DNA from: Notolepis coatsorum
Lineage: Eukaryota > Chordata > Actinopteri > Aulopiformes > Paralepididae
DNA: 64,000 nt
Assembly: GCA_963971535.1 (NCBI GenBank)
Contig: OZ020598.1
Location: 102,640,840-102,704,839 of the forward strand
Direction of reading: 5' to 3'
Under the pieces are notes generated by a model. It worked only from the letters and a program-made list of their open reading frames with translations. It did no database searches and was not told the DNA's origin. Positions 24,071-34,842 of this stretch are shown here, piece after piece. How positions within the stretch are numbered: position 1 is the stretch's first letter; each line of letters begins with the position of its first letter. Made by a program: the position numbers and the translations under genes.

Positions 24071-25303
24071 TTAACTGATTCCGGCATTTTCGTCATGCTT
24101 TGGGTTATTTGCTGCATTTTGCTTCAGGAAATCCTCAGCATCAAAGGGTGTAAATGGACCTGACCTGCGGCCGTTATTGTCCAAGAATGATAACAGCGCC
24201 GGATATGCTAGCCTTGGCTTGTGGCCGGCTATGTACAGCTTTTGCATCACATCTTTGTATGGTTGACGTCGGATGATGGCCTCTCTGCTCAAATCTTCGT
24301 AGATAAATATTGGTTTATCACCATACTTCAGCTTCCCACGTTGGTTGCGCGCATATTTGATGATTTCATCCCTTGTTGTAGTTTTCCGCAGAGTGACAAT
24401 GATGACTCTCGGCCCGTTGATATTTTGCCCCTGGGAACCAATTCTGTAAACTTGTTCCACTTCTGGCACTTTGTTTGGATCGGAGTTTTCCAAAATCGTT
24501 GATAACTCTTTTGGAAAGTTGATGTCATCGCAGTTCACTGATTCATCAAGCCCCACAATGCGGATGTTATTCCGCCTGTGGTAACGATGGGTTTCTAGTT
24601 GCCTCTCCATCACTTCGTTTTTAAGCAATTTTATTTCCCTCCGGTATTCATCTTTCACTTTTTCCATCTCTTCTCCCATCTCTGTCATGATACCTTCGTT
24701 CGCCTTGACTGCTTTTGTGTTTTCTGTCACCGAAATCTCCACTGTCGTGATTCGCTTTGACTGTGCATCGATCGCTTTCTTGACTTCTTCTAATTTCTCA
24801 TCGATGCGATCGAATTTAGCCTCGATGCGATCGAATTTAGCCTCGACGTTTGCCTCGAGCGCCTTGATGTGTGTAATCTGCAGGTTAGACTGTTCTACCA
24901 TCTGTTCTTTCATCAGGTTAGACTGTTCTAACTGTTCTTTCATCAGGTTAGACTGTTCTACCATCAGGTTAGACAGTGTGTTGAAATCGGGTGGATTTCT
25001 GCTTTCTTCAGTTGACGGCATATGGTAGATAGATGCAGTGACGTTGGAATCCATAAATCTGGCTGCTCTCCCTTTCACGGAGCTTGAATCTGTACCTTCT
25101 TTTATGTTGGTCTCTATTGACTCTCTTTCGGGGACCGTAATCGATGATCCCGGTAAGTTGTCCTCTTCCTTCTCCTCCTCGGAGCTTGTCGCCGTCGGCT
25201 CAGAACCAGCGACGGTTAGGACGCGTCTTTCTCGTTTTTTTACGTCCTGCGCCGTTGAAGTTGCCGTAGTTATTTTCTCTGCCTTCTTTCCACCTTTAAC
25301 CAT
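24071..25303 (-). CDS. L1 ORF1 protein: trimeric RNA-binding chaperone
   Basis: 410 codons, intact. It coats L1 RNA to form the retrotransposition particle. Residues 1-90 are charged and Ser/Thr-rich. About 110-215 form a coiled coil, with a repeated EQSNLMKEQ unit (three times) and a repeated E/D-AKFDRI unit. About 235-325 are the RRM-like domain, introduced by RYHRRNNIRIVGL. About 325-400 form the C-terminal domain (REAIIRRQPYKDVM, FTPFDAEDFL). This is the Transposase_22/L1 ORF1 architecture. The coiled-coil repeat units look recently duplicated. Confidence 0.94.
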   Translation of the reverse strand: MVKGGKKAEKITTATSTAQDVKKRERRVLTVAGSEPTATSSEEEKEEDNLPGSSITVPERESIETNIKEGTDSSSVKGRAARFMDSNVTASIYHMPSTEESRNPPDFNTLSNLMVEQSNLMKEQLEQSNLMKEQMVEQSNLQITHIKALEANVEAKFDRIEAKFDRIDEKLEEVKKAIDAQSKRITTVEISVTENTKAVKANEGIMTEMGEEMEKVKDEYRREIKLLKNEVMERQLETHRYHRRNNIRIVGLDESVNCDDINFPKELSTILENSDPNKVPEVEQVYRIGSQGQNINGPRVIIVTLRKTTTRDEIIKYARNQRGKLKYGDKPIFIYEDLSREAIIRRQPYKDVMQKLYIAGHKPRLAYPALLSFLDNNGRRSGPFTPFDAEDFLKQNAANNPKHDENAGIS

Positions 25304-25892
25304 ATTGTCTTTTGATATGGTTAGTAGAGGGTCTTAACAATACATACGATGTGGTCTATTCTCTTTCTTTACTGTCCAAATAATGTTTTTAAACTAAATT
25401 AGCGTTAGTGGGAGCGGAGCAATTGCAAAATGCGTGTGCTACATGTTGTAGCGTAACCGGAAGTAAAAAAATATTATATGTATATAAATATAATACAATA
25501 AGAAATAAAATAAGAAATAACAATTCAGTACATTTATATCTATGTGTTAATTTGTTACATTTAGTTTCACTAAGTTAGGAAAGTAATGTTTTAAGTCAAG
25601 CCTGATGTTGCCTTGTACAAAAGAATGATCCCAGTCTATTCCACACAGTGATGCATACAGTTTATCAATTGAAATACAAGTTCTGTACGACAAGTCATCA
25701 GTGTTGAGTGGTTAGTTTATTAGGTGCATGACAATAAGGTTAGTTAGGGTTAGATTTTGTTATTTCATTTTTTTTATTTCAGATAATGGTAGGCTATGGG
25801 TATCGGATCGTTACTCAGTATCGGCTGATACCCAAAGCCAGGTATTGGTATCGGGACTGAAAAAGTCGGATTGGTGCATCCCTAGCTACAGC

Positions 25893-26061
25893 CGCTCTGT
25901 CTCTGGCCCAGGCTGCTGTGTACAGACTGCATGAGGAGCAGGGTGACTCATCAGCTGCTAACCACCACAGTCAACATCCTGATTATAGCTCTCTGGTGAT
26001 CAGAAGAGATGGAGGATGTCTACTCAGTGTTCTCTTTCAAAGGCATCCCTCCAGAAAGGAA
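25893..26061 (+). CDS. candidate host exon, 3' part
   Basis: After the duplicated GCTACAGC the open frame continues (ALSLAQAAVYRLHEEQ, then HPDYSSLVIRRDGG) and runs to GAA|GTGAGA, a plausible donor at 26062. With the 11 nt before the insertion it gives a phase 0-0 exon of 180 nt. The peptide is not repeat-like and shows ordinary codon usage, but I cannot name the protein. The next bases are GGAA/GAAA microsatellite. If real, the hAT insertion disrupts the exon. If the gene works, the allele must be null or the copy a paralogue. Confidence 0.35.
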
Positions 26062-26370
<309 letters not shown>

Positions 26371-26583
26371 AATGCAGGAATTAAGAACTAAAACCGGAGA
26401 AAAAGGAAAACAAAGAAGGAAAGACGGAGACTTTCCGTTTCTATCCATCCGCCCACTCCGCTGGTCGTTCCTGACATTGTCTTGTTACCTGGGAGACGTG
26501 TCCATTTGTTCCGGGCTATTAGTCCACTCACATGTACAGTAGATGGCACACAGAGAGACATCTGGACTGGATGGGTCAAAGGA

Positions 26584-26608
26584 GGGGGGGGGGGGGGGGG
26601 GGGGGGGG
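26584..26608. repeat. poly(G) run
   Basis: About 25 consecutive G, able to form G-quadruplex structure. Similar runs occur at 49210-49226 and 54938-54956. 26371-26842 otherwise shows no gene. Confidence 0.95.
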
Positions 26609-26842
26609 TAGAGGTTTTGTTGGTTGGAATTTCTTATTCACCATTTCTGTTCCATTGCTTTGCCTTTGAACATGGTCTGAATCATTGCAATATTATAAAA
26701 AAAACATTGAGTAGATCCATCTATATGTATCTCAGGCATGTTGGAAGTGGGGCTATAGTGTTGTCGGCGTACTGTTCCTAACCCTTCTATATCCTAGATT
26801 TCCCCCATAAATGTAATGCTATAATGTAACTGGATATGGAGC

Positions 26843-27375
26843 TCTGCCGCCAGGGTTCTCAGCCGCACCATCAGCCCCACCCTCATACACCTTCACTGGC
26901 TTCCCGTACAATCTCGTGTCACCTTCAAGATCCTCCTGCTCACATATAAATCCCTACACACCACCGCCCCTCAATACCTAACCGACCTTCTCCACACCTA
27001 CACCCCCTCCCGGAATCTCCACTCCTCTGACACAAGATTACTCACCATCCCACAAGCCAGGTAGTGGACCTTCGGGGACAGGGCTTTTAGTGTCGCTGCC
27101 TCCACCCTTTGGAACTCCGAAATGCTAACTCACTCGTCCACTTTAAAAACCTGCTGAAGACCCATCTCTTCACCCAGGTCTATGGTCTCTGATGCTGCTG
27201 AGCATCCTATTCATTCTGTTTGTTCTATTTTGTTTTGTTCGGTTTTTTTGTTCTGTTCTGTTCTGTTTTTGTAATTCGTTTTTTTTTAGTGTAGGTCACC
27301 GTTATTCTCTCCCCTCCCCCTTTTTATTGTAAAGCGCCTTGGGTACATGAAAGGCGCTATATAAATTCAAGCCAT
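26843..27375 (+). pseudogene. LINE C-terminus and 3' end, L2/Rex-like
   Basis: Frame from 26843 gives the post-RT C-terminal segment of fish LINEs: SAARVL, LHWLPVQSRVTFKILLL, APQYLTDLL, then a TAG where R-W-T is expected, GDRAFSVAASTLWN and, after a frameshift, LLKTHLF. The 3' UTR carries the typical TGTAAAGCGCCTTGGGTACA ... GGCGCTATATAAATTCAAG end. 5'-truncated and dead. Confidence 0.85.
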
Positions 27376-27829
27376 CATGCCACACACATATCTGGCATAT
27401 ATTAAATCATATATTATATTACATTACATCCTAATATCAAAATGAAAAGTAAATAACAAAACAGTCAAACCTAATGAAAATGGAATAAATCTATAATATA
27501 TAGGTCTAATAATCTGGTCTAATAATCTAATAATCTGGTCTAAAAATCTGGAAAATCTAAATGGAGACATGTGGCCACAATCGCTGGGCAGGGACATAAT
27601 GCTTTTATGGCATTAAAAATGCTGTAGTGGTATATCTTATGGAAAATTACGAGTCAACATATTCGCTTATTTGTATTTTCGGTGGCGGTGCACCCGTATC
27701 TGACGAGAGAACATCACGATTGATAAGACGACAGACATCCTTCTATTCATCATGGTGAGTATAACTGTCGACTGTATACTGATTTTATGCCTATGTTCAT
27801 TGTATGCTACTTGCTGTGGGCACTTTGGG

Positions 27830-27897
27830 CTGCGGTCCATGTGTGAAGGGTGCTATATAGATAGAGTTGTTATTATTTATTATTATAAAAAATGTAT
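27830..27897 (+). mobile_element. LINE 3'-end relic
   Basis: GAAGGGTGCTATATAGATAGAGTTG followed by a TTATTA tail resembles other fish LINE 3' ends. Only the last 60-70 bp are recognisable. 27376-27829 holds nothing I can assign. Confidence 0.5.
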
Positions 27898-27937
27898 GCA
27901 TTTGAAATGTCTGTAAATCTCGACAATGTTGAAAATT

Positions 27938-28125
27938 ACAGTGGCACAGTGGTTAGCACTGCTGCCTCACAGCAAGAAGGTCCTGGGTTCGAACCCCTTT
28001 TGTGTGGCATTTTCTGTTAGTTCGTTTCTGTGTGGAGTTTGTATGTTCTTCCTGTGTGCACGTGGGGTTCCTCTGTGTACTCCAGTTTCCTCCCACACCA
28101 TACAGACATGCATGGTAGGCAGGGA
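27938..28125 (+). mobile_element. tRNA-like SINE
   Basis: Pol III A-box-like GTGGCACAGTGGTTAGCACTG and a perfect B box GGTTCGAACC (about 27989) are spaced as in a tRNA. Then comes the widespread GTGTGGAGTTTGTATGTTCT ... TTTCCTCCCACACCATACAG block. A minus-strand relative is at 54075-54300. Confidence 0.75.
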
Positions 28126-28230
28126 CTACAGATAGAAACTAGCTAATTAAATAAAACCAGGCATATTTACATTTATGTGGAAACTGATGATGTTCATTAA
28201 TGTGCACTGTCCCTGGGTAAAAAAGAAATT

Positions 28231-28650
28231 AACGGGCGGCTAAGTGGCGCAGTGGGCTCGAGCCCAGCTCTCGGCGTTGCTTCCGGCTTGGCTGGTCGTT
28301 CATACTAATACAATTGGCAGTGTTAGGGGGTGGGAAAGCTGGTGGGTGGGGATCGGCCGTTGTGGACAGCGACTCCTACAGGCCGGTTGGTGCGCCTGTA
28401 CAGCAGAATCAGGAAGTATCGGGGGCAGCGCGAGCCTCCCACGCGTTACTCCTCGCCACTGAGAGATCGCGCTGTACAGGTGAAAAGATGCGACGGCTGC
28501 CTCCTCGTGTACCGGAGGGGACACGTGATGCAAGGCTTCGTCCACATTGCAACCGACCAGTGGGAGGCATGGTCTAGCAACGTTCGAGACAGGGGAGGGT
28601 AGAATTGGATAATACGAAATTGGGATGAAAATGGGGAGAAAAAGTAGATC
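28231..28650 (+). mobile_element. SINE family S, copy 1
   Basis: Begins GGGCGGCTAAGTGGCGCAGTGGG (A-box-like tRNA head). The body shares blocks such as GACAGCGACTCCTACAGG, AGGTGAAAAGATGCGACGGC and ACATTGCA(A/G)CCG with copies at 46913 and 52690. It ends in an A-rich tail (TTGGGATGAAAATGGGGAG...). Here the B box is damaged. The target duplication is not clear (ATTAAC on both sides at best). 28651-29217 beyond it shows no gene. Confidence 0.8.
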
Positions 28651-29217
28651 AAATTTTTATTTTATTAACAAACTTAAACATAAACTTAAACCTCAATTGT
28701 CCTTTTCGAGAATTGAATTGAACCCCTGTAGCGAGTTTTGTGCTCATTTGATCGGTTTGGATAAACTCCCGTCCGCAGTTCCCTGTGCTCTGCATTCAGT
28801 CAAGCGGTGAGGCACGAGAGGTGAGCATGAGTCTACTCTCAACACACTAACTCTGCTAAAGACGCCATTGGCTGTATTCTCACCACCACATACACTTATT
28901 TAGAAGGTTATTCTTGAGTGTGACCTATACTGGGATGGCTCTGTCATAGTGGAGGAGGTGTTGTGGTCGGCTTGCAGCAGTGTGTGGCTCTGTATCAAGC
29001 TATTCTGGCTAATTGGTCAATTTTCATGTACTGCACTGCTCGGAGGGACATATTGCCAAGAAAGGAAGGATGAAAAAAGGGCATGAAGAAAAGAAAACAG
29101 TCCAATTAGCGTTGTTACAGTTGCATGTGTTTCCTGGTGCGTCATTATGTGCTCGTCTAGGACTAGAATCAATACCAGAGGGAAGGATCGCTCTTCTCCG
29201 TGGCGGCTGTGGTGGAC

Positions 29218-29448
29218 ATCGTGTCTTAACACCTCCCCCACCTTTCTGTTGTGTGGTGGAAATCCTGTCTCAACACCTCCCCCACCTTTCTGTTGTGTGG
29301 TGGACATCCTGTCTTAACACCTCCCCCACCTTTCTGTTGTGTGGTGGAAATCCTGTCTCAACACCTCCCCCACCTTTCTGTTGTGTGGTGGAAATCCTGT
29401 CTCAACACCTCCCCCACCTTTCTGTTGTGTGGTGGAAATCCTGTCTCA
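29218..29448. repeat. 44-bp minisatellite
   Basis: About five units of a 44-bp repeat (ACACCTCCCCCACCTTTCTG + TTGTGTGGTGGAAATCCTGT + CTCA) with starts at 29229, 29273, 29317, 29361 and 29405. A variant piece recurs at 29660-29710. Confidence 0.93.
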
Positions 29449-29660
29449 ACCCTTTCACTACCACTCTACCAAAGGGTTAACCCTTTCACTGCAACACTAC
29501 AGAGGGTTAACCATTTCACTGCCACGTGACAAAGGGTTAACCCTTTCACAACCACACTACAGAGGGTTAACCATTTCACTACCACACTACAGACGGTTAA
29601 CCGTCTGTAGTGTGGTAGTGAAGGGGTTAACCTTCTGTAGTGTGGTAGTGAAAGGGTTAA
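29449..29660. repeat. AACCCTTTCACT array with arms in both orientations and a 48-bp palindrome
   Basis: Units of about 33 bp (AACCCTTTCACTGCCACACT + ACAGAGGGTT) run forward to about 29600 and then reverse (GTAGTGTGGTAGTGAA). The reversal point is a perfect palindrome, 29575-29622, centred on GGTTAACC. Each unit also has GGTTAACC at its boundary. Confidence 0.92.
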
Positions 29661-29964
29661 CACCTCCCCCACATCATGTCTCAACACCTCCCCCACCTTT
29701 CTGTTGTGTGTTGAAGACCCGTTTTAGTCTCCCCCTCCTCCCCCCTTCCTGGCTCACCTTGACATCGTGTCACCCTCCTCCCTCCTTCACCCTCATCCCT
29801 CCTTCACCCTTCTCCAGCCCCATAATCCTCCTATCTCCTTCCCACCTGGTCACCTGGCCACACTCCTTTGTGTCTGCGTATGACAGTATTCTAGGAGTAT
29901 TCTCTATTGGGGGTACGTGTGGTACGTGGCTTGTACACCCGTGGAGTCATCCAGCATGACTCTT
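29661..29964. other. pyrimidine-rich stretch between the two arrays
   Basis: 29661-29720 repeats the CACCTCCCCCACC unit. The rest is CT/CC-rich with a few CCTCCTCC blocks. No gene. Confidence 0.6.
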
Positions 29965-30135
29965 GACTAACCCTTTCACTGCCACACTACCAAAGGGTTA
30001 ACCCTTTCACTGTGACAATACAGAAGGTTAACCCTTTCACTGCCACATGTCAAATGGTTAACCCTTTCACAACCACACTACATAAGGTGAAGGTGAAAGG
30101 GTTAACCGTCTGTAGTGTGGTAGTGAAAGGGCTAA
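29965..30135. repeat. second AACCCTTTCACT array, ending in an inverted unit
   Basis: Same unit family as 29449-29660, four to five forward units followed by an inverted one (GTTAACCGTCTGTAGTGTGG at 30103-30122). The separation from the first array suggests duplication of the block. 30136-30505 shows only a possible decayed LINE C-terminal piece near 30330-30365 (LLKTHLFNQYL-like). Confidence 0.9.
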
Positions 30136-30505
30136 GTTGTATTTCGATACTCTGTTTGAGTAGATAAATCTGTAATAACCAAGTCTATTTGACTGAGTAT
30201 ATATTTGCCTCCGGCTAATTTCCACCACACAGTGAATGAGTGAACCTGTCTAGTAGCAGTGCTGCTCAGGCTATTCTCGGCCCTGAACTTCCCACCAGTC
30301 ACAGCAGCCAGAACGCACAGAATGTTCTGTTGTTACTAAAAACACACCTCTTCAATCAATACCTGGTTGTAGAAGGGGAAAAAAATAAAAAATAAAAGAC
30401 TATCCTTCATACTTGCAATCTGCTACTAAGGAATCAACCGTGCCTAGCTATAGTATTACCTACTCTGCTAAATATGTCTATACACTCAAGACTGTAGCTA
30501 TCTAT

Positions 30506-31669
30506 CTAGGTCGTCCTCGGACGGGCCCTCCATCGGTGCTTCCAGTCATCCCGATCCTCCATGCATCTGGCTAGCTCGCCGGTGCTTTCTGTTCCCGCAT
30601 CTCTCCTGAGTACGTCCACGTAGGTTAATGTGGGACGTCCTCGTGATCGATGCCCGTGTGTTGGTTCCCACAGCACAAGTTTGCTGGTTGGCATCTCATG
30701 GTGTCTCTGGCAGTGACCTGCCAGCCTCATTCTCCTGACTGCCACTTTATCGCTCACCTTTAGCACTCCCCCATACAAGATTGCATTAGTGACATGCGCA
30801 TCCCTGTTGATGTTGAGCACCACGCGCATCATTCTGGTGTAGCACCCATCCAAGGACTTCTGCAGGGTGGGCTTCAAGGTCCAGCATTCACTGCCATACA
30901 AAATGACAGACTCAACTGTTGCATGAAAGAAGTTGAGCTTGATTTGACGGGGGAGGTTGGATTTCCACACACTGGTCATGCCGTTCAGAGCCCTCCACGC
31001 AAGCGCCTTCCTCACTTTAAGGTCTTGCTCGGACGAGTTGACCCACGAGCCCAGGTACTTGAAATCACTGACTTCTTTTAGAGCAGAGCCTCCTGTTGTC
31101 CTTAGAGGTGGATGATCCGGGAGGATGTTATACATTATGACCTCGGTTTTCTTGGCATTTAGCCTAAGGCCAACCTTGGCGCACTCCGTCTCCACTCTGC
31201 ACAGGAGTTCCTGTGCCTGCTCCGCCTGGTCAGAGAGCAGGCTGATGTCGTCCGCGTAGTCAAGGTCTGTTAGGACTATGGCGGGGTGTCGTCTCGATCT
31301 CCTTGGGGTTATTGTGAGACCAAGTTCCTGCTCCCGTCCATTGATGGCCTTCCTGAGCGCATAGTCGAGGACTATGACGAAAAGGAAGGGGGCAAGGGTG
31401 TCCCCTTGCATCACTCCAGCCAGGATGTCAAATTCTTCACTGTTGCCGTCTGGGGTTACCACCTTGGCCCTTGTACCCGTGTGCATGGTCCCTATGGCCC
31501 GGAGTAGATTGGGAGGGACTCCGTAGGCCTTGAGTATCCTCATCATCACGGCTCTGTGTATCGAGTCAAAAGCCTTTTTGAAGTCGATAAAGCACAGTAC
31601 CGCTGTCAGGTTGTTCTTCTTCACCTCCTCGATGATTCTTCTCAAGGCCAAGCACTGTTTTACAATCAA
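30506..31669 (-). pseudogene. 5'-truncated non-LTR reverse transcriptase
   Basis: 387 codons, open to the natural stop. Catalytic residues are present: D29 in CFIDFKKAFDSI, GVMQGDTLAP (85-94) and Y138-A-D-D141. Downstream are KKTEVIMYN, FKYLGSWV, YGSECWTL, a basic C-terminal domain with a GHCQRH-type Cys/His segment, and a W-K-H-R-W terminus. The protein begins in the middle of the RT (fingers motif QNGFRPGRST lost), so the insertion is 5'-truncated and cannot act. The clade differs from L2, L1 and Rex1 here. I cannot assign it surely (RTE-like is one guess). Absence of stops suggests a young copy. Confidence 0.85.
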
Positions 31670-31734
31670 TGTTTCTTACCTTGAGCTGCCAGAGATGTCC
31701 CCTTCCTATTGACTTGTTGAACAGAACTTGTAAG

Positions 31735-31785
31735 TCACTTTGAATAAAAGCGTCAGCTAAATGACTAAATGTCAATGTACTCAAT
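31735..31785 (-). mobile_element. relic of the CATTTAGCTGACGCTTTTA fish repeat
   Basis: The minus strand reads CATTTAGTCATTTAGCTGACGCTTTTATTCAAAGTGAC, related to 15215-15247. It lies just beyond the truncated 5' end of the LINE. 31790-32440 otherwise holds no recognised gene. Confidence 0.5.
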
Positions 31786-32444
31786 GTTAGTGCCATGTGT
31801 AGTACCCGTTCGGTTCAAGTACAGAAGCTCACTTCGAAGTAAAAACTTTTGTTATAAAAATGCCACTTACAGAATAAAAAATAACAAGAAAACAACAGGC
31901 AGAATAAACCATTGAAATGAATACAAAGTCATTGTTACCTGATTCACGTTGTCTTTCACCGCCGTAGTCTTGAAATACATGGAACTGAAATGCGCTCATG
32001 TCGGTTTAACCTTTGAATACATTACATCGTGTCAAACAGCGCCTTTAATGTAAAACAGAAAAGAACAGACGGTAGGTCTCATTCCTGCGTCCTGCTGTTC
32101 CTGGTAATTGTTGTCTCGGCTTGTCTCACAGGGGGACGTCTGGGGGAGAGATAAACAGAGGACTCACTCTTCTGGTGGACATACTGTTTTCACGTAAGTG
32201 CCTCCTTTTTAATTTAGTAAAAGGTAGAAAGCATTTCATTTGCACATCCTGTACTCCGGTGTTGGTCTCAACATTGTTGACATTTACAAAGACATCTCTA
32301 AATGTAACCTATTCAATATCTATATGTCACAGAGCGTTCATAGCAGTTTATTTTATATTCAGTGTTAAGATATCATCCTTTGCTGTAACAGGGGATACAT
32401 TTTTGGTATGTATTGTACACACATAGAGGAACAGACACACATGA

Positions 32445-32505
32445 ATAGAATAGAATAGAATAGAAATAGAATAGAAATACTTTTATTATCCCGTGGGAAA
32501 TTATG
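32445..32505 (-). mobile_element. LINE 3' tail, (TTCTA)n
   Basis: The minus strand has TAATAAAAGTATTTCTATTC and repeated TTCTA, as in the LINE 3' end at 4920-4980. It lies directly before a large minisatellite. Confidence 0.6.
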
Positions 32506-34275
32506 GACTTGTACACATGTACACACAGAGGAACAGACACACATGGACATGTACACACAGATAGAGTAACACACACACATGGACATGTACACACAGAGGA
32601 ACACACACACATGGACATGTACACACAGCTAGAGGAACACACACACAGACATGTACACACAGCTGGAGGAACAGACACACATAGACATGTACACACAGCT
32701 AGAGGAACACACACACACAGACATGTACACACAGCTAGATGAACACACACATATATACATGTACACACAGAGGAACACACACACACAGACATGTACACAC
32801 AGCTAGATGAACACACACATATATACATGTACACACAGAGGAACACACACACATGGACATGTACACACAGCTAGATGAACACACACATATATACATGTAC
32901 ACACAGAGGAACACACACACATGGACATGTACACACAGCTAGAGGAACACACACATGGACATGTACACACAGCTAGAGGAACACACACACATGGACATGT
33001 ACACACAGAGGAACACACACACATGGACATGTACACACAGCTAGAGGAACAGACACACATAGACATGTACACACAGCTAGAGGAACACACACACATGGAC
33101 ATGTACACACAGCTAGAGGAACACACTCACATGGACATGTACACACAGAGGAACAGACACACATGGACATGTACACACAGAGGAACAGACACACATGGAC
33201 ATGGACACACAGAGGAACACACACACATGGACATGTACAGCTAGAGGAACACACACACATGGACCTGTACAGATAGAGGAACACACACACATGGACCTGT
33301 ACAGCTAGAGGAACACACACACATGGACATGTACAGCTAGAGGAACACACACACATGGACCTGTACAGCTAGAGGAACACACACACATGGACCTGTACAG
33401 ATAGAGGAACACACACACATGGACATGTACAGATAGAGGAACACACACACATGGACCTGTACATATAGAGGAACATACACACATGGACCTGTACAGATAG
33501 AGGAACACACACACATGGACCTGTACAGATAGAGGAACACACACACATGGACCTGTACAGATAGAGGAACACACACACATGGACCTGTACAGATAGAGGA
33601 ACACACACACATGGACCTGTACAGATAGAGGAACACACACACATGGACCTGTACAGATAGAGGAACACACACACATGGACCTGTACAGATAGAGGAACAC
33701 ACACACATGGACATGTACATCTAGAGGAACATACACACATGGACCTGTACAGATAGAAGAACACACACACATGGACCTGTACAGATAGAGGAACACACAC
33801 ACATGGACCTGTACAGATAGAGGAACACACACACATGGACATGTACACACAGAGGAACAGACACACATGGACATGTACAGATAGAGGAACACACACACAT
33901 GGACATGTACAGATAGAGGAACACACACACATGGACATGTACAGCTAGAGGAACACACACACATGGACCTGTACAGATAGAGGAACACACACACATGGAC
34001 ATGTACACACAGAGGAACAGACACACATGGACATGTACACACAGCTAGAGGAACAGACACACATGGACATGTACACACAGAGGAACAGACACACATGGAC
34101 ATGTACAGCTAGAGGAACATACACACATAGACATGTACACACAGCTAGAGGAACAGACACACATGGACATGTACACACAGCTAGAGGAACAGACACACAT
34201 GGACATGTACACACAGAGCAACAGACACACATGGACATGTACACACAGAGGAACAGACACACATGGACACATGGA
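32506..34275. repeat. 32/36-bp minisatellite, about 1.77 kb
   Basis: Units built on GAGGAACACACACACATGGA + C(A/C)TGTAC followed by either ACACACAGCTA (36 bp), ACACA (32 bp) or AGATA/AGCTA (32 bp). The left part is dominated by ACACAG(CTA) units and 33240-33980 by CCTGTACAGATA units, so variants are clustered. Long Cys/Val/Ser frames on the minus strand and Thr/His frames on the plus strand are artefacts. Confidence 0.95.
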
Positions 34276-34842
34276 TGGAGTTTTGCTCTCATCTGGCAGC
34301 AAAAGCCCTAGCGTTACTCGATGGTAATTACCTGTCTAGCTGCCCTGATTGCTCTAATTGGTACCTGGTGTGTGTAGTTTAGTTGGCTTCATATGTTCTT
34401 CCTGGTTACTAGTCGGATCGTCAGCCGTTCACTGAACATTACCGTGAGTAGTACTATGTATTCTTGTGAAAGCCTTATCGCTCCTTGCCACGGAGGATAA
34501 CCTTGTTCGCTATTAGTTTGAGTCGCCATGTCATTGTGATTGCCGTTATTAAAGTGTTTCTTACTGCGAGTAAATGCAGCACCGCCGTGTGACGTGTTTA
34601 TTATTTAGTGCGTTTTTGGAGACTTGCTTTCTCCCCTTTATTTTCCCCTTTATTGTGTAGATTACCTTGTGCGTTATTATAAGCATTTAGCATGTTTTGG
34701 AGACTTGCTCTCTCTCCTTTATTTTGATCTGCAAGTACTCGAATTAAAGGAGCAGTGCTAAAATTCGAGAACCAACATCTGTCTCTCGTCGTGTCTGTTC
34801 TACACTGCACCTGGGTCCAACACACCTATCCAAACCGTAACA
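34276..34842 (+). mobile_element. probable solo or partial LTR
   Basis: The 3' end CTGCACCTGGGTCCAACACA...CCGTAACA resembles the terminus of fish Gypsy LTRs (compare CTGGGTCCTGTTG...TGTGACA at 62045-62078). AATTAAAGG and ATTATTAAAG signals lie upstream. The left boundary with the minisatellite is unclear, and GACACATG on both sides (34266-34273, 34843-34850) may be chance because the array is full of it. Confidence 0.4.

Larger units (their letters stand above)
18690..25460 (-). mobile_element. full-length L1-type LINE with both ORFs open
   Basis: On the minus strand: a short 5' leader (25460-25304), ORF1 (25303-24071), a 1.28-kb spacer, ORF2 (22794-19027) and an approximately 330-bp 3' UTR ending in an A-rich tail (T-rich on the plus strand, 18656-18720). 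Neither ORF has a stop or frameshift. Exact ends and the L1 target duplication are blurred by A/T runs. The spacer is long for an L1. It is the most intact element in the window and might still be mobile or have been so recently. Confidence 0.9.
18580..25884. mobile_element. hAT-type element B carrying a full-length L1
   Basis: Inverted ends TAGGGATGCACC(G/A)ATCCGA delimit 7305 bp, and GCTACAGC is duplicated perfectly at 18572-18579 and 25885-25892. Both subterminal regions repeat TATCGG/CGATA motifs. Without the L1 the element would be only about 0.5 kb, a typical non-autonomous hAT. It moved first, then received the L1 on the minus strand within its AT-rich centre. No transposase is present. 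Confidence 0.95.

Noticed and set aside
24221-25337. Plus-strand frames opposite L1 ORF1 and ORF2
   Set aside because: Shadows of the minus-strand L1 genes, without motifs of their own.
32365-34311. Many Cys/Val/Ser- or Thr/His-rich frames in the 32/36-bp minisatellite
   Set aside because: Periodic translations of a CA-rich tandem repeat, with overlapping frames on both strands and no start context.
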